From the NCBI RefSeq assembly GCF_000764305.2, contig NW_025944682.1, forward strand, positions 322,234-386,233: a DNA stretch of 64,000 nucleotides, read 5' to 3'. Origin of the DNA: Hyalella azteca (taxonomy: Eukaryota > Arthropoda > Malacostraca > Amphipoda > Hyalellidae). The notes below the pieces were generated by a model. That model was not told the origin of the DNA. It was given only the letters and a program-made list of their open reading frames with translations, and ran no database searches. The translations under genes were made by a program, and so were the position numbers. Positions 31,861 to 43,300 of this stretch are shown here, in pieces (within the stretch, counting starts at the first letter, position 1; every line of letters starts with the position of its first letter).

Positions 31861-32739
31861 AGCTGATGGTGACCCGCGTTATTTCAATAAACGTTATGAG
31901 TCGACAAGGCAACACCTTAAATTGGCAATCTGGACTGTACCCGAGACGAAACGCACGAGCACGCTTAAGGCAGCGGCTCCCCGGACGAGACTGCCGTGGA
32001 AAAGGATTCTACGTCAAACAGAGCTGTGAAATTTTGGTACCGCACATTGCAGCGCGATGTAAATTGAAATGTGTTCGAAATTATTATCTCGGATCGCAAT
32101 TCGTCTCAACTGAGAATCTACGGAGTTACGTGTAGGCCGGAAATGGGCCTGTGGTACGTGTACTTGTACTCAACAACGCATGTTGATGATTACATCGAGA
32201 TCGATTATAGTTTGGCGAAGTTGTTAGCGTTTGCTACAGATTCCTGTTGTCCCAACTCGCTTCAATGGTGGCCTATCAGGCGGCTAAAAATGTCAGACTT
32301 GTCTCCTCCCATGAATTTTATGGTCTCAAAATAAAACTGAATATTATACTAATTTTAGCACACTGGAAACGTTTTTCCATCAAACTCATGAATAACTTGT
32401 GAAATTTTGTTGTCCAAATCACATGAACTGCCCATCTTCTGGGACAAGATGATCATCATTTGGCAAATGTGAATCATGTTTTAATTCGGTAAAAAATTCA
32501 ATATCTTAGTCTATTTCTCATTCATGCCTAAATATTTTATTTGTTTATAATTAAAAAAAAATCTCAAAAGTTATCCCTGTTGTAATGATAAATCCTCTAT
32601 ATTTTCAAGTTTATTAAATAGTTTCTCTTGATTTTTGACGCTTTTTCGCCAACTTCCAGTAGCGGGGTTATACGTTCTAATGGTGAGCGAAAAGCGAATA
32701 TAACAGGCATGCTTTATCAAGTTTCACTCAAAAGCAATA
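31861..32739. other. Intergenic DNA
   Basis: AT-rich from about 32330, mixed before that. No gene recognised on either strand. Confidence 0.35.
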
Positions 32740-34870
32740 CAACCTGAGTAATGGTTGGATCAGCATACCATGGCACGGCTGTGCTCCCGGGACGCCTGTC
32801 GGAGACCACCACTGCCGTGCTTCGAATGGACTATCATGATCCCTTACCTGAAGAAAGTAGCCTACTTCACTTCTTGACTGTAACATTATCAGCCGCACAC
32901 CACCAGACTGATCACATCCATTGAATTAGATCAATCAGCCCACAGGAAAATAGCCTGACGTTGTATGGCCCAGCGTCGTCTGCCAATACGCGACAAAATT
33001 TTACACCACCCGGACGGAGCGCGCCGGGAGCCGTCCGTATCTGTCCCGTGTGTCGAATCAGCCTACGGTCGAACGGCCACGCGTCGTACGGCGATAAATT
33101 TTAGAACAGAACTATGCTATCTGAAACCTAACCCCTGATGCTGTGAACTAAAAGTTACTTACGTTATTTAGCGAGGCTTCGGAAGACACTCGGCGGACGA
33201 TAGATTTTAGTAACAGAACTCCCGGAGTTGTGAGCTGAAAGTGACCGTCTGGTGGTGCACGGGCACGGCAGGATGCATGCAGTTCTACTGGCAGTCAGTT
33301 GTCCGCAAGTTACAGTTCGAGCTAAATTCGGGGTTAAAGTGATGATTAGATGCAACGTTCAGTGGTGGACAACCATTACTCTCTGGGCTATTCGCTTCAG
33401 AATATGGTGGCGTAAAGCTCCTAATATTTAAAGCAAGATGATGCCACGGGCTATTTACCGACGGATGGCTTAATCCACGGCTAATTGGCAGAGGTGGACA
33501 GTAGCGCGCGACATGTAGCGGTAGCGGCGCTACATTGAAGGCTTGAGTGATTTTGAAGCAATTGTAGCGGTAGCAGTAGCGCCCGCTACATATTTAAGTA
33601 GCGATACGAGGTTTTGCCGCTACAGCACTACTGCTACCTTTTATAGATAAAGCCTTTAGATTTTACTTAATAGTATAAAATATTATTTAAAAACCAGGAT
33701 GATTCATACATAATATAAATTACAGAATAAAACTGTACGAAAGATTTCGGTGTAATGATGTCAACCTCAGCCTGTTACTAGTGTCAGCATGCGAGTTGTT
33801 ACCAGAGGTGGGCAGTAGCGCGCAACATGTAGCGGCCGCTACATTTTCAGTAGCGGTAGCGGCGCTACATTTAAGCAATTGTAGCGGTAGCGATAGCGCC
33901 CGCTGCTTTTAGAGCATGTAGTGGTAGCGGCCGCTACATTTCAAAGTAGCGCTGCTCAGCTCTGCTGATTGGTGGTCATACGGAAATATGCTAGGCGTTC
34001 CTTTCAAGGCTGATTGGTGCATAAATTTGGTAGTGCATGGCTGCGTATCACGCTCCCCATGAGGGTCGCCTACCGAAGACCACCACTGCCCTGGATGTAA
34101 TGGACTATCATGATGCCTGCCTTCCGGAACGTAGCATTCAACACTTCTGGACAATCATATAAGCGGTCGAAAACCACCAAACAGATCGAATCAATTGAAT
34201 TAGACCAATCAGCCCTCAGGAGAAACAGCCGACGATCGAATGGCCTAGCATCGTCCGCCGTACCGCGAAAAAATTCTGCACCACTCGGACGTAGCGCGCC
34301 GGAGCCTTGCAGCGAATGTGATAACAGCCACCAAGCCGTCCGTATCCAGGCCGTGCGTCGAACCATCCCTCGGTCGAAAGGCCATTCATAGAAGGACGAT
34401 AAGTTTTGGAACAGAACTATGCTATCTGAAACCTAACCTCAGATGCGGTGAACGTAATTTACCGAAATTACGTAATTTACCGATGCCCGGAAGTCATATT
34501 CGATCCGCGGTCTAGTGGAGTGGTGCACGACAGGTTTTATGCAAGGCCAGATGAGGACGAAGCCGAGTGGTCTCAGGCTGTTGCGCGCAAGTTCCAGTTC
34601 GAGCGGTGGCCAGGGTATGAAGTGATGCTTCGACGCAACGTTCGGTGGTGGACGGTCATTCGACTCTATGCTATTTGGTCTCGTGTCTAGGGGGAGTAGA
34701 GCTCAAAATATTCAAAGCAGAATGATGTCAAGGGTCGGCTACGGATATCATGTTCCATTCACGGCTGGTTGGTGGATGTCTGGAGAGATCCAAGGCGTTC
34801 GATTCAGGGCTTATTGGTGCACAAAATTGGTGGTGCACGGCGGCGCTCCCCATGATACTAAGTAAGGCCC
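32740..34870. repeat. 800-bp tandem repeat, two full units and part of a third
   Basis: Unit 1 (about 32740-33488), unit 2 (33965-34764) and partial unit 3 (34765-34870) share long blocks such as ACAGAACTATGCTATCTGAA and CTATCATGAT. CTGATTGG at 33965 corresponds to CTGGTTGG at 34765, a spacing of exactly 800. The similarity includes promoter-neutral, non-coding sequence; frames are not conserved. A hAT-type element lies between units 1 and 2. Sequence beyond 34870 no longer matches. Confidence 0.75.
33489..33964. mobile_element. hAT-like MITE (composite, GTAGCG-rich)
   Basis: Left terminus CAGAGGTGGACAGTAGCGCG at 33489; the right terminus reversed reads CAGAGCTGAGCAGCGCTAC (ends 33964). A second terminus copy at 33803 (CAGAGGTGGGCAGTAGCGCG) shows that the element is composite or internally duplicated. 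The interior is dominated by GTAGCGGTAGC/GCTAC words. The flanks CTAATTGG (33481-33488) and CTGATTGG (33965-33972) form a 7/8-matching 8-bp target duplication. The paralogous site in unit 3 (CTGGTTGG, 34765) is empty. Confidence 0.8.
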
Positions 34871-35102
34871 GCGCAGTATGAACTCCAGAATGTTCCCGCC
34901 ACAGGGCGACATAACATTGCCAGCTGTAATAAAGCCGCTACCTTACACAAAATTTCTGTCCAAAGTTATAGAGCGAGGAAATTTCATCAAAGCTTCAATT
35001 AATTTTCAAGAAAGAATAAAATTGTGAAAGTTGCGAAACACTTATTGGATATATAGGTAGAGTACGTGTGTACTCGAAATAGTTACGGGTAGCGTGCCGA
35101 CT
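34871..35102. other. Spacer
   Basis: Short AT-rich stretch without a recognised feature. Confidence 0.3.
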
Positions 35103-35345
35103 TAACATAACATAATACAGTGATCTCGGTGCTGCAGTGTAGGCCTGATGTGGCCTGTCGCCGATTCTTTTCCTTTTCGTGCCTTGTTCACAGAAGATCT
35201 AAAATCGTGTCACTTGACCAGATCTTTTCACGACTGACGAAAGTTTGAAATAGCTACTCGACTTCCACCGGCTTCGATATGATGCTAGGCATTTCAAATC
35301 TGAACATATATTTTTCCATAGCTTTATCTAGTCTGTTCTTGAAAC
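35103..35345 (-). mobile_element. LINE 3' tail (subfamily 2)
   Basis: Reverse orientation. It contains GGCCTGTCGCCGATTCTT (35152-35169) and matches 53143-53390 almost throughout, ending CTAGTCTGTTCTTGAA, which is the coding end of the LINE (reverse of FKNRLD). The ATAACATAATA tail is at 35105-35116. The 5' side is truncated exactly where the 56-bp minisatellite starts. Confidence 0.8.
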
Positions 35346-35890
35346 CAGCCGCACTACAAAACTGAAGACCGGACAGCAAGGATACGGGTACGAGCCGCAC
35401 CACAAAACTGACGACCTCGCAGGAGTGGACAGCAAGGATACGGGTACGAGCCGCACCACAAAACTGACGACCTCACAGGAATGGACAGCAAGGATACGGG
35501 TACGAGCCGCACCACAAAACTGACGACCTCACAGGAGTGGACAACAAGGATACGGGTACTAGCCGCACCACAAACTGACGACCGGACGGCAAGGATACGG
35601 GTACGAGCCGCACCACCAAACAACGACCTTGCAGGAGTGTACTGCAAGGATGCGGGTACGAGCCGCACTATAAAACTGAAGACCAGACAGCAAGGATACG
35701 GGTACGAGCCGCACCACAAAACTGAGGACCTCGCAGGAGTGGACAGCAAGGATACGGGTACGAGCCGCACCACAAAATTGACGACCTCACAGGAGTGGAC
35801 AGCAAAGATACGGGTACTAGCCGCACCACAAAACTGACGACCGGACAGCGACGGAAAGCACGAGTACAGGTACGCGCTGCACCACGATGC
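35346..35890. repeat. 56-bp minisatellite, about nine units
   Basis: AAGGATACGGGTACGAGCCG starts recur at 35378, 35434, 35490, 35546, 35591, 35646, 35692, 35748 and 35804 (periods 56, 56, 56, 45, 55, 46, 56, 56). The short units lack part of the CTCGCAGGAGTG segment. Long open frames on both strands here are by-products of the repeat. Confidence 0.95.
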
Positions 35891-38800
35891 CGACAACCAA
35901 CGCAATGATCAGGGGTTCGAGCCCTAATGCACTGCCAAGAACACAGAACCAGGGTGGCAATTACGCTTCAAAAGCGCGACTATTGAAGGGTACAAGCTTC
36001 CAATAAGCCGCTGACAATTTACTCGAGCGCAGATGTTATTAGCCTGTACGACACGAGGGTGCGAATGGAACGGCTGTAAACCGCCCAACGCAGCCAAAAT
36101 CCGGAACTATCCAAGAACTCCACCTACGCTATTATTAGTCCGTTAGAGAAACTCATTAAGAGTTATGCCCAGAACTGCAGTGGAATTTATTCTTGGAAGC
36201 CCAAATTTGGCTCTGCCTATTTCGAGTACAAACCGTGTCACCCCAACCCAGTAACACTGAGCACACAACTTCTCCGCGATGGGTAACTCAGCCAAAATGA
36301 GCTTGCCTCAACATCCCGTTTACAATGTACAAAATAGACCGTAAACACTTTCTGAGTGGCAAAAAATAGATAATACAATACAATAAAGTCATCATATTTT
36401 TAATCACCCAAGATCAATATGCTCTCCAATAATCCAATTTACGGTTGCATCAGTTTTCTCGAAGTAGTTGGGTCCATCTCAGCTAGCGGCGGTCTAGGGC
36501 TTCTGAACACAGCACTCTTAAAAATAATATCGGCTTACGCGAGCTGGACTCCAGTGCTTCTTAATCGTACGGTTAGTTAATAAACTTGTTCCTCATGTAT
36601 TGCTGGCACTGCACGCAGTAACCTCACTTAAGGTGGGAAAGGTAGAAGTTGGTCCATTTAAACTGTTTTTGCACCTTCATGTCACATAGTCGCACTCCAA
36701 TAATTCGGTGCTCGGCATTATGCGAATATTACGCCAACTAATTATAGACTAAATTGCTCTGAATAATTATCCAAGGATGTAAAATGTTTCCTCATAAAGC
36801 TACTCGAGTCTTCGGCATTAACAGAAATTTCTGAGCATGCGATTTTAATAACGTTGTTCCTGGAAAACGTGCGAGATAATAGTCAACAATATTACGGAAT
36901 AGAACGATGCCCTAGACCTAGATGATGTGACGAACATCGTAACGATATAAATTATTATTAATAGTGTATTATGATTAAACAATTAAAGACCTGTTAGTTT
37001 TTGAAGCCCATCCGTAGCTAACATAGCTTGACGTTAATGTGTACTCATTGAACGCCATGCATCCTAAAGTTAACGAAACACTAATCCGTAAGATGTTCAG
37101 TTCACTGTAAGCAATTACTCATGAAGCCCCCTTATAATTGTGTCTAGACATCCATCACGAAGAGAAACGTACAATTCAATCATAATATCCGAAATTTAGT
37201 TTGGGTCCGAAACACCACTTTTGAAAATTTTCTATCGCTGCGCGACAATGCTACAGAAAATGGTCTACCCGCATCATTTGAAAGTTCAGGTATTATCGTC
37301 TGCGTACCTGGAAAAATGTATAGGGAAGTCTTAAATAAATTAGCAGTACTGCAACTGTTATGGCACCTTCTGAGTAAAACATAGTTTAACTTCGAAGGAA
37401 CTATTTAAAGTAGGCCCAAAATTAGGTGACGGTTCGACAGAAGTGTGTTTTCCTTCATCAAGAAGATGACGTGAGCTCCTGCAAATTAAGATGGCAATAA
37501 CGGATTTGGTAACACACGATTACGTTAGCTGAGCTGATTAGCTCAGTACATGGACTCTGTGCTTTCCTGAGTGTATGAATTTCGAAGTAGTGAAATACGA
37601 TCAGAGACACGCACATGTATTTCAGTAAGAAGCTAAGACAGCAAATTATAAAGCGCGACAGACGCGCGGCAACTTCGGAACACATCAACACGTCGCGGTC
37701 ACGTCTATGTGCATCAATTAAAGCTTTATGCTACCTATGATACCTAGTTACACTGAGTTCGACCGCCTTAAAAATAACTAAACATGGGAGTCGTTATTTA
37801 TAAAATAACCTCCATCGAACAACATTAAATACTTTGAATTTCCAAAGCCTCTTACAAGGGAGAGAACTATACCGCTAGGAGATCAAATCAAGGGCTTTAT
37901 CTGTAGCCGCCTCGAATCCAAGCAATACTTGACAGGCAATAATAATATTATATTTTATCTATCTTCATATGCTCAATTACAAACGTCTCAAAATAATTAG
38001 AGTTGAACCTTTGCTTATTCAGCATTGACCGACACGCTAGGATATCATCGATGACAGACTGAAAGCAGAGCTCTGTTGAAAACAAAATAGACGGACAAGA
38101 CTGTGAGATCACTTAGATAAATCATTAAATTTTAATGATGGGTTTTTTAAATAAATTCTGTTTTGCCATGCACTCCAGTCCATTGTAAAGTTAACTTACA
38201 GACGTTTTATGTCGCAAAGCATGCAATATCGCCTGAACGTTTCAAATAATTTTTTTCAAAATTTGGTAACTTTTAGGTTTACTACATCTTACTTCATCAT
38301 TAAATGACTCGGACATGTGGCACTGATTGAGTTGAAAATAATCGAGCTAAGTTTCTATCATAAAAAAGTTTCTAGTTTGAAAAATAATCTGATAAATGTT
38401 TCATATTATTCCTTAATGAATATAACTATTCTAAAGATATCCTCAAATTAGCATTTATACCCGTATATACAGATGCGTTGTAAAAATACTAGTTTGATGT
38501 TTTTTAGTTGGTAAATAATCATTTTAAATTTATTTTGAGTCTACACAACGGCGTTTCTAGTAATTCTAGACCTGCCACATGACGCCAGTGATACCCTAAT
38601 GCCAGTGTTGAATTTAAAGTTATTACAAGTACATTTGAAGGGTTATCCATTAAATGCACGCATTTAATGTAGAGACCACGCATTTTTGCTACGTTTACCG
38701 CGCCGCACAACACCGACGTAACTCGTTTTGTTATAGTTTGACTTGGTATGTTTCGTACTTGATTCAAGGAGTGATGCAGGCAAGTTGCCTGATTACCTTA

Positions 38801-39589
38801 GCATTTTTAGGCAAATATTGGATTTATGTATCTTTTATGATACACGGTGAATTTAAGGGATGAAAGTGCGTATGTCGCACGTTGTGCGTTTAAATTGCGT
38901 GCTATATGTCGCACGCAACTCAGCTATAGTCTGTTATGATTTAAGTGTTTGATTTTAGTTCGACGCTGGCTGTCAACTTACCAGGTTGAAGGGAATGTTT
39001 GTTATGTTCCTCTTAACGGGAATGAAGGGAATGGTTGTTTTTAGTTAAGAATCATGATCAGAGAATTTACACTCGTTTTAGGTTCCTAATGTGTTCATCT
39101 GTCCATGTTCGAAATAAAACTTTCTAATGGGCTAGTTAACACCACGTGCAATATTAATTCAAAGGCACTTATTTTTACCATTGTATGTTAGTTTTACGAA
39201 AACCGATTTTAATTTGATAGCTACGAAAAAGTTGCATTTTCAAATCCTTCGAACCGAGTACGATTAACATCCAGTCTTCGCGATCCGTCTCTGAGCACGG
39301 GTCAGCTTGTATAAGGGACGCAGCCGTGAGCTACATTCGCAACTCTTGCCCTGTAGCCAACTCGCAGCCAGATCATGTAATAACTACACTCATTCAGAGT
39401 GAAAGAAGCCACAGAGTACAGCGCCGAAGTTTACGGCCTTCTCATATTCATACTCGCCCACGAACGGTGCCTACCCGCGTGTAGCCTAACTATATTATAT
39501 AGGAATGTTGCCAAGACTCTCCACTTCCTTGCAGCCAATGACTGGCTCTACCTTCTCATTTACTCCGACTCTCCTCCTTACTGCAGCTA
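35891..39589. other. Long intergenic DNA, nothing recognised
   Basis: 3.7 kb of AT-rich sequence with only short frames. I found no coding motif, RNA gene or transposon terminus on either strand. Confidence 0.4.
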
Positions 39590-39960
39590 TGAGGTTAGGT
39601 TAGACTCAGTCAGATTTATTTTGGGTGGAGAGTCGAATAGAAAAATAAGAAAATAGGTAGGCCAGATGCAAGTCTGCATCGCTCAAGAGCAAGCATGATT
39701 TATCGGTGGTGACTTGAATTCATAAGCTGCAATGCCCTCCATAGCGTGCTTGACCATGGAAAGTAATATGAAGTGAGTAAAACTGGCCTCTGACATGGAC
39801 TCGTGGAAGCTGAGCCACTACTAAATCTATTTGACATTTTTGTCTTTTCCTTCTAAATATCAGATAAATCTTTGTACTAGATGTGTTTTTTTTATCAATG
39901 CTGATATTTCTTGGATCAAAGAAGAGGATTTCCTCATGCAAAGGTGAACCTCGTTGATGT
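39590..39960. repeat. Dispersed repeat related to 9962-10440
   Basis: Carries the same ordered blocks as the 10-kb copy (GAGGTTAGGTTAG, TTTTGGGTGGAGA, AGGCCAGATGC, AAGTAATATGAA, CTGGCCTC) in the same orientation. Unclassified. Confidence 0.45.
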
Positions 39961-40378
39961 CTTCTATAACACCGTTCGCTGTGTCAGCAGCCGTCAATGC
40001 AGACCCTCCCTTCAAATGCCGATTCTGTGAAATGAATGAATGATGAGCTTAAAACATTAACTGATGAGTGTTTCAAGTACATTACATTTCATCAGGCATA
40101 TACGTGTTAGTTCTGTTCACTTCAGTTTCTGAATCAAAATATGTCCTCACTGGCTCTTGGGGGGATGTCGAAAGCAAGTACTTTGCAAATTAATTCTCCG
40201 TGGATGAAATGTAACTTAAAGATTGTCAAGAGTATTAAAATATTCAAGAATTTAAGCATGTAAGCAAAAGGCTTGTGTGCAGCTACCAGTATAGAAGGTG
40301 GGTAGTTCTTAAATTAACCTTAACTTTCAATAGCAAATAAAATGATATCCCATCTTAAGTTTCATATCTTCACTTCTC

Positions 40379-43300
40379 TTAGAGTCCATCCTGCAAGCTG
40401 GCCGCGTCTTGCAGCGTTGACGCCTGCTGCTTCTCCGGCATCTCTGAACGTCGCCCCGACCGACAAGTGACAGATCGCCAAGAGGATGTGCAACTCCGGC
40501 AAAACTTTCCGCATTCATGGATGTAGCGTCGCTTTTGTTTACGCCTCCGACGGAGAATCACATATACGTAGCTGTAAAATTTGTGGGCTTAATATCGCTT
40601 CATTATTTAAAAAAAAAAAAACATTATTATTATTTCCAGTTTTCTACAATAGGTCCCGAGATATCTCTAAAAAAAGAGCGAAAAATAATCGGGTTGCTTT
40701 CATGAAAAAAAAAATGATTTTACTAATTAATTAAAAAAAATTCACGATTCTAATCATTTGATGTTTATTGCAAGCACAAATTTGTGCGCTAAATATAAAA
40801 AAATAATTCCTGCTAGCTATTGCAATAAACTAACTTCATCCAATCCTTCTGGAAGCTTCATATATAACAATACATGGTGAAACATCTCGAACTTTCGAGG
40901 AGTAATACGAGATGTACGGTCGATACTACTAACAATACCAACACACTATCTTCAATGACGATTGAGGTGTCACAATAAAGTCACGGTAGTAAGTTTGCCC
41001 GTTTTATAAAACAATGCAATATCGATATTAAATATTTTATTTGTTTTTAAGGGGGAAAGACGAATCCAAATCTGAATAATTATAACCGGAAAGTTAGTCT
41101 CCTGTTCATGCAAAACATTGTTCATTTAGATTCACGTGACAGCTAGTGGCGGTAGCCGTAAGATAATTGACACGATATATCATTTAATTTTATTGGCACA
41201 TTAAAATAAATGATTTGTTCACACATATCTGCATATATGCCTGTGTAATCTCTATACTAGTTAATGGAAATTTAATTATGTAGATCAACTATTGCGTATA
41301 TTACGGTAAAGCCATCTCTGCCGTACTCTATAACGCTTATGCGCTGTTTACTTACGGATTAATAACGAAGTTGAGTGCTATTAAAATATCAGCTATCCTG
41401 AAAACTTTAGGGTTGTCCCCGAACCACTTTTGTTGCGAGGCAGGTATGGTGAACTGCGTGCAGAGAGGACAGGAAATATGACATGCACAAGTAAGCAGGC
41501 AAGTTATCTGCGTACACTGTTAAAAAAATTACCGTTAACGGTATTACCGGCGTTTCAGTGGCCGGTCGGCACGTGAAAATAAACACCGTGTCGCCGTTTT
41601 TATTCCAATTTAACACTGAAAATCCGTAAAACATCTGATAAAAACGGCGAAAAAGTTTATTTTCACGGGACGACCGGCCACTAGAACGCCAGTGGGACCG
41701 TTTTTTCTAACAGTGTATATTCGAAGTTATATACTTTTTGGACGTATATTCATAGGCGAAAGTAATCGGAATCATTAATGGATTTGTGAAATTCACACAC
41801 TTCTGATGAATCATGTTATCAGAGAAGCATGTTATCAAATAACTGGTTTAAAACGAATATATACAAGTCATTTTATAAGATGTGAGAAAAGACATGAGAC
41901 GATTGAAATTTTATACTTCAACACAACCTGAAAAATTATGATTTTTACTGTCGTCTTGTTAAATATACTTGATTAATAACGTACAAACTGTGGCATCCAG
42001 CAGATGAGAAACACGATGCTCAGCACTGTCATAAGCTTGGCAAAAGATTGCTCCTCATGCGTGGCGTGCTTGTAGCGCTTGCTTATCGAGACTGAAGAGC
42101 TTCTCCGAAGTATTTTGCTGCTGCCTTTGGCCAGATACCTACGAAGACTTGACCTAGCGTCCATAAACGACACACTCTCCTGTTCCATTAAAGTAGGCTT
42201 ATCCGCGTCTTTTACGGGATTTGGAGGTATGTAGCAACTTTTAGAAATCGTACTTCCCTGATTGTTGGTCTGTACGTACTCATGCTCGACTTTTTGTATT
42301 TTGCATTTAGCGTCGACATCTACATCGCTGTATCTCAATTCTTGCATACAAAGGGTTTTCTCTTTTGGGTCAGTGTTTTGAGTTTCATTTCCAACCAGTG
42401 GAAGTTCTTCGTCAATTTTTCCTTCGTGGCCGTCTGGTGGCCTGTCCATTTTTTTAGAAGACCGATAGCTATCACGCGAAAATGAAGACTGTTTCTGCAT
42501 GGCATAGGATGCCCTTGAGCACCTCATGGGCTCGTTTCGGCTCCTGCCAACGTGACACAAAACCTTAATGACGGACACGTTGCAAGCCACGATCACGGCA
42601 CACATCACCATGCCTGAGGGAAGGCAAAATGCTATACAGAAACAGCAGGAATTAAATAACATGCGGCAAAGCGCTTTTTAAACGATTTGTGCATTAATTT
42701 ATTTGTTGGAAAACTTCAACCCAATCCTCACTATTTTATTGGATTTTCCTGCATGGATTCAACGAAATATTCATAATTTCCCGGCAATGTAGCTGTATAC
42801 TAAATATACCCTGCGATATTGATTCAACTGCCGTGGTTATTGTACCGGATCAGGTAGCGTTTATTTGCCATTTAATTGAGCACCTCAGCACAGGAATGGT
42901 CCTTAGAATCTCAACGGTATTATGACGTCGACATATGAACGTATGACGTTGACTCACCGAGACAGAAGACGAGGTAGGCGTATGCCACGTCGCCTGGGCG
43001 CGAGGCGTCTCGGTATCTGGCGCAGGGGCGCGCTAGTGTCTCGTCGTACCACAAACCGAAACCCAAAAGTGGGCAGCACACCAGCGCGGCGTTGGTGCCC
43101 CATAACCCCAACACAAACTTCAGCAAGCCTCCCGGGGTCACGTTCTGGTCAGAGCGACGGCATTTTAATGTTAGCTTAGCTGTTGTGGCTTGCTGAATTA
43201 AAAGTAGTATTTTTAACTTATTATTTCCGAACTGCATGATGTCATTAAAACAATCCGAGTGCACTTGACAGGTCAGTTTTCAAAATACCTCGATTGCTGG

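Noticed and set aside
33489..33964. CRISPR-like or satellite array because of repeated GTAGCGGTAGC words
   Set aside because: Spacing is irregular, and the termini plus 8-bp target duplication identify a hAT-type MITE; a CRISPR array is not expected in this genome.
35354..35905. 183-codon minus-strand frame and 118-codon plus-strand frame
   Set aside because: Both lie wholly inside the 56-bp minisatellite; they stay open only because the repeated unit lacks stops.
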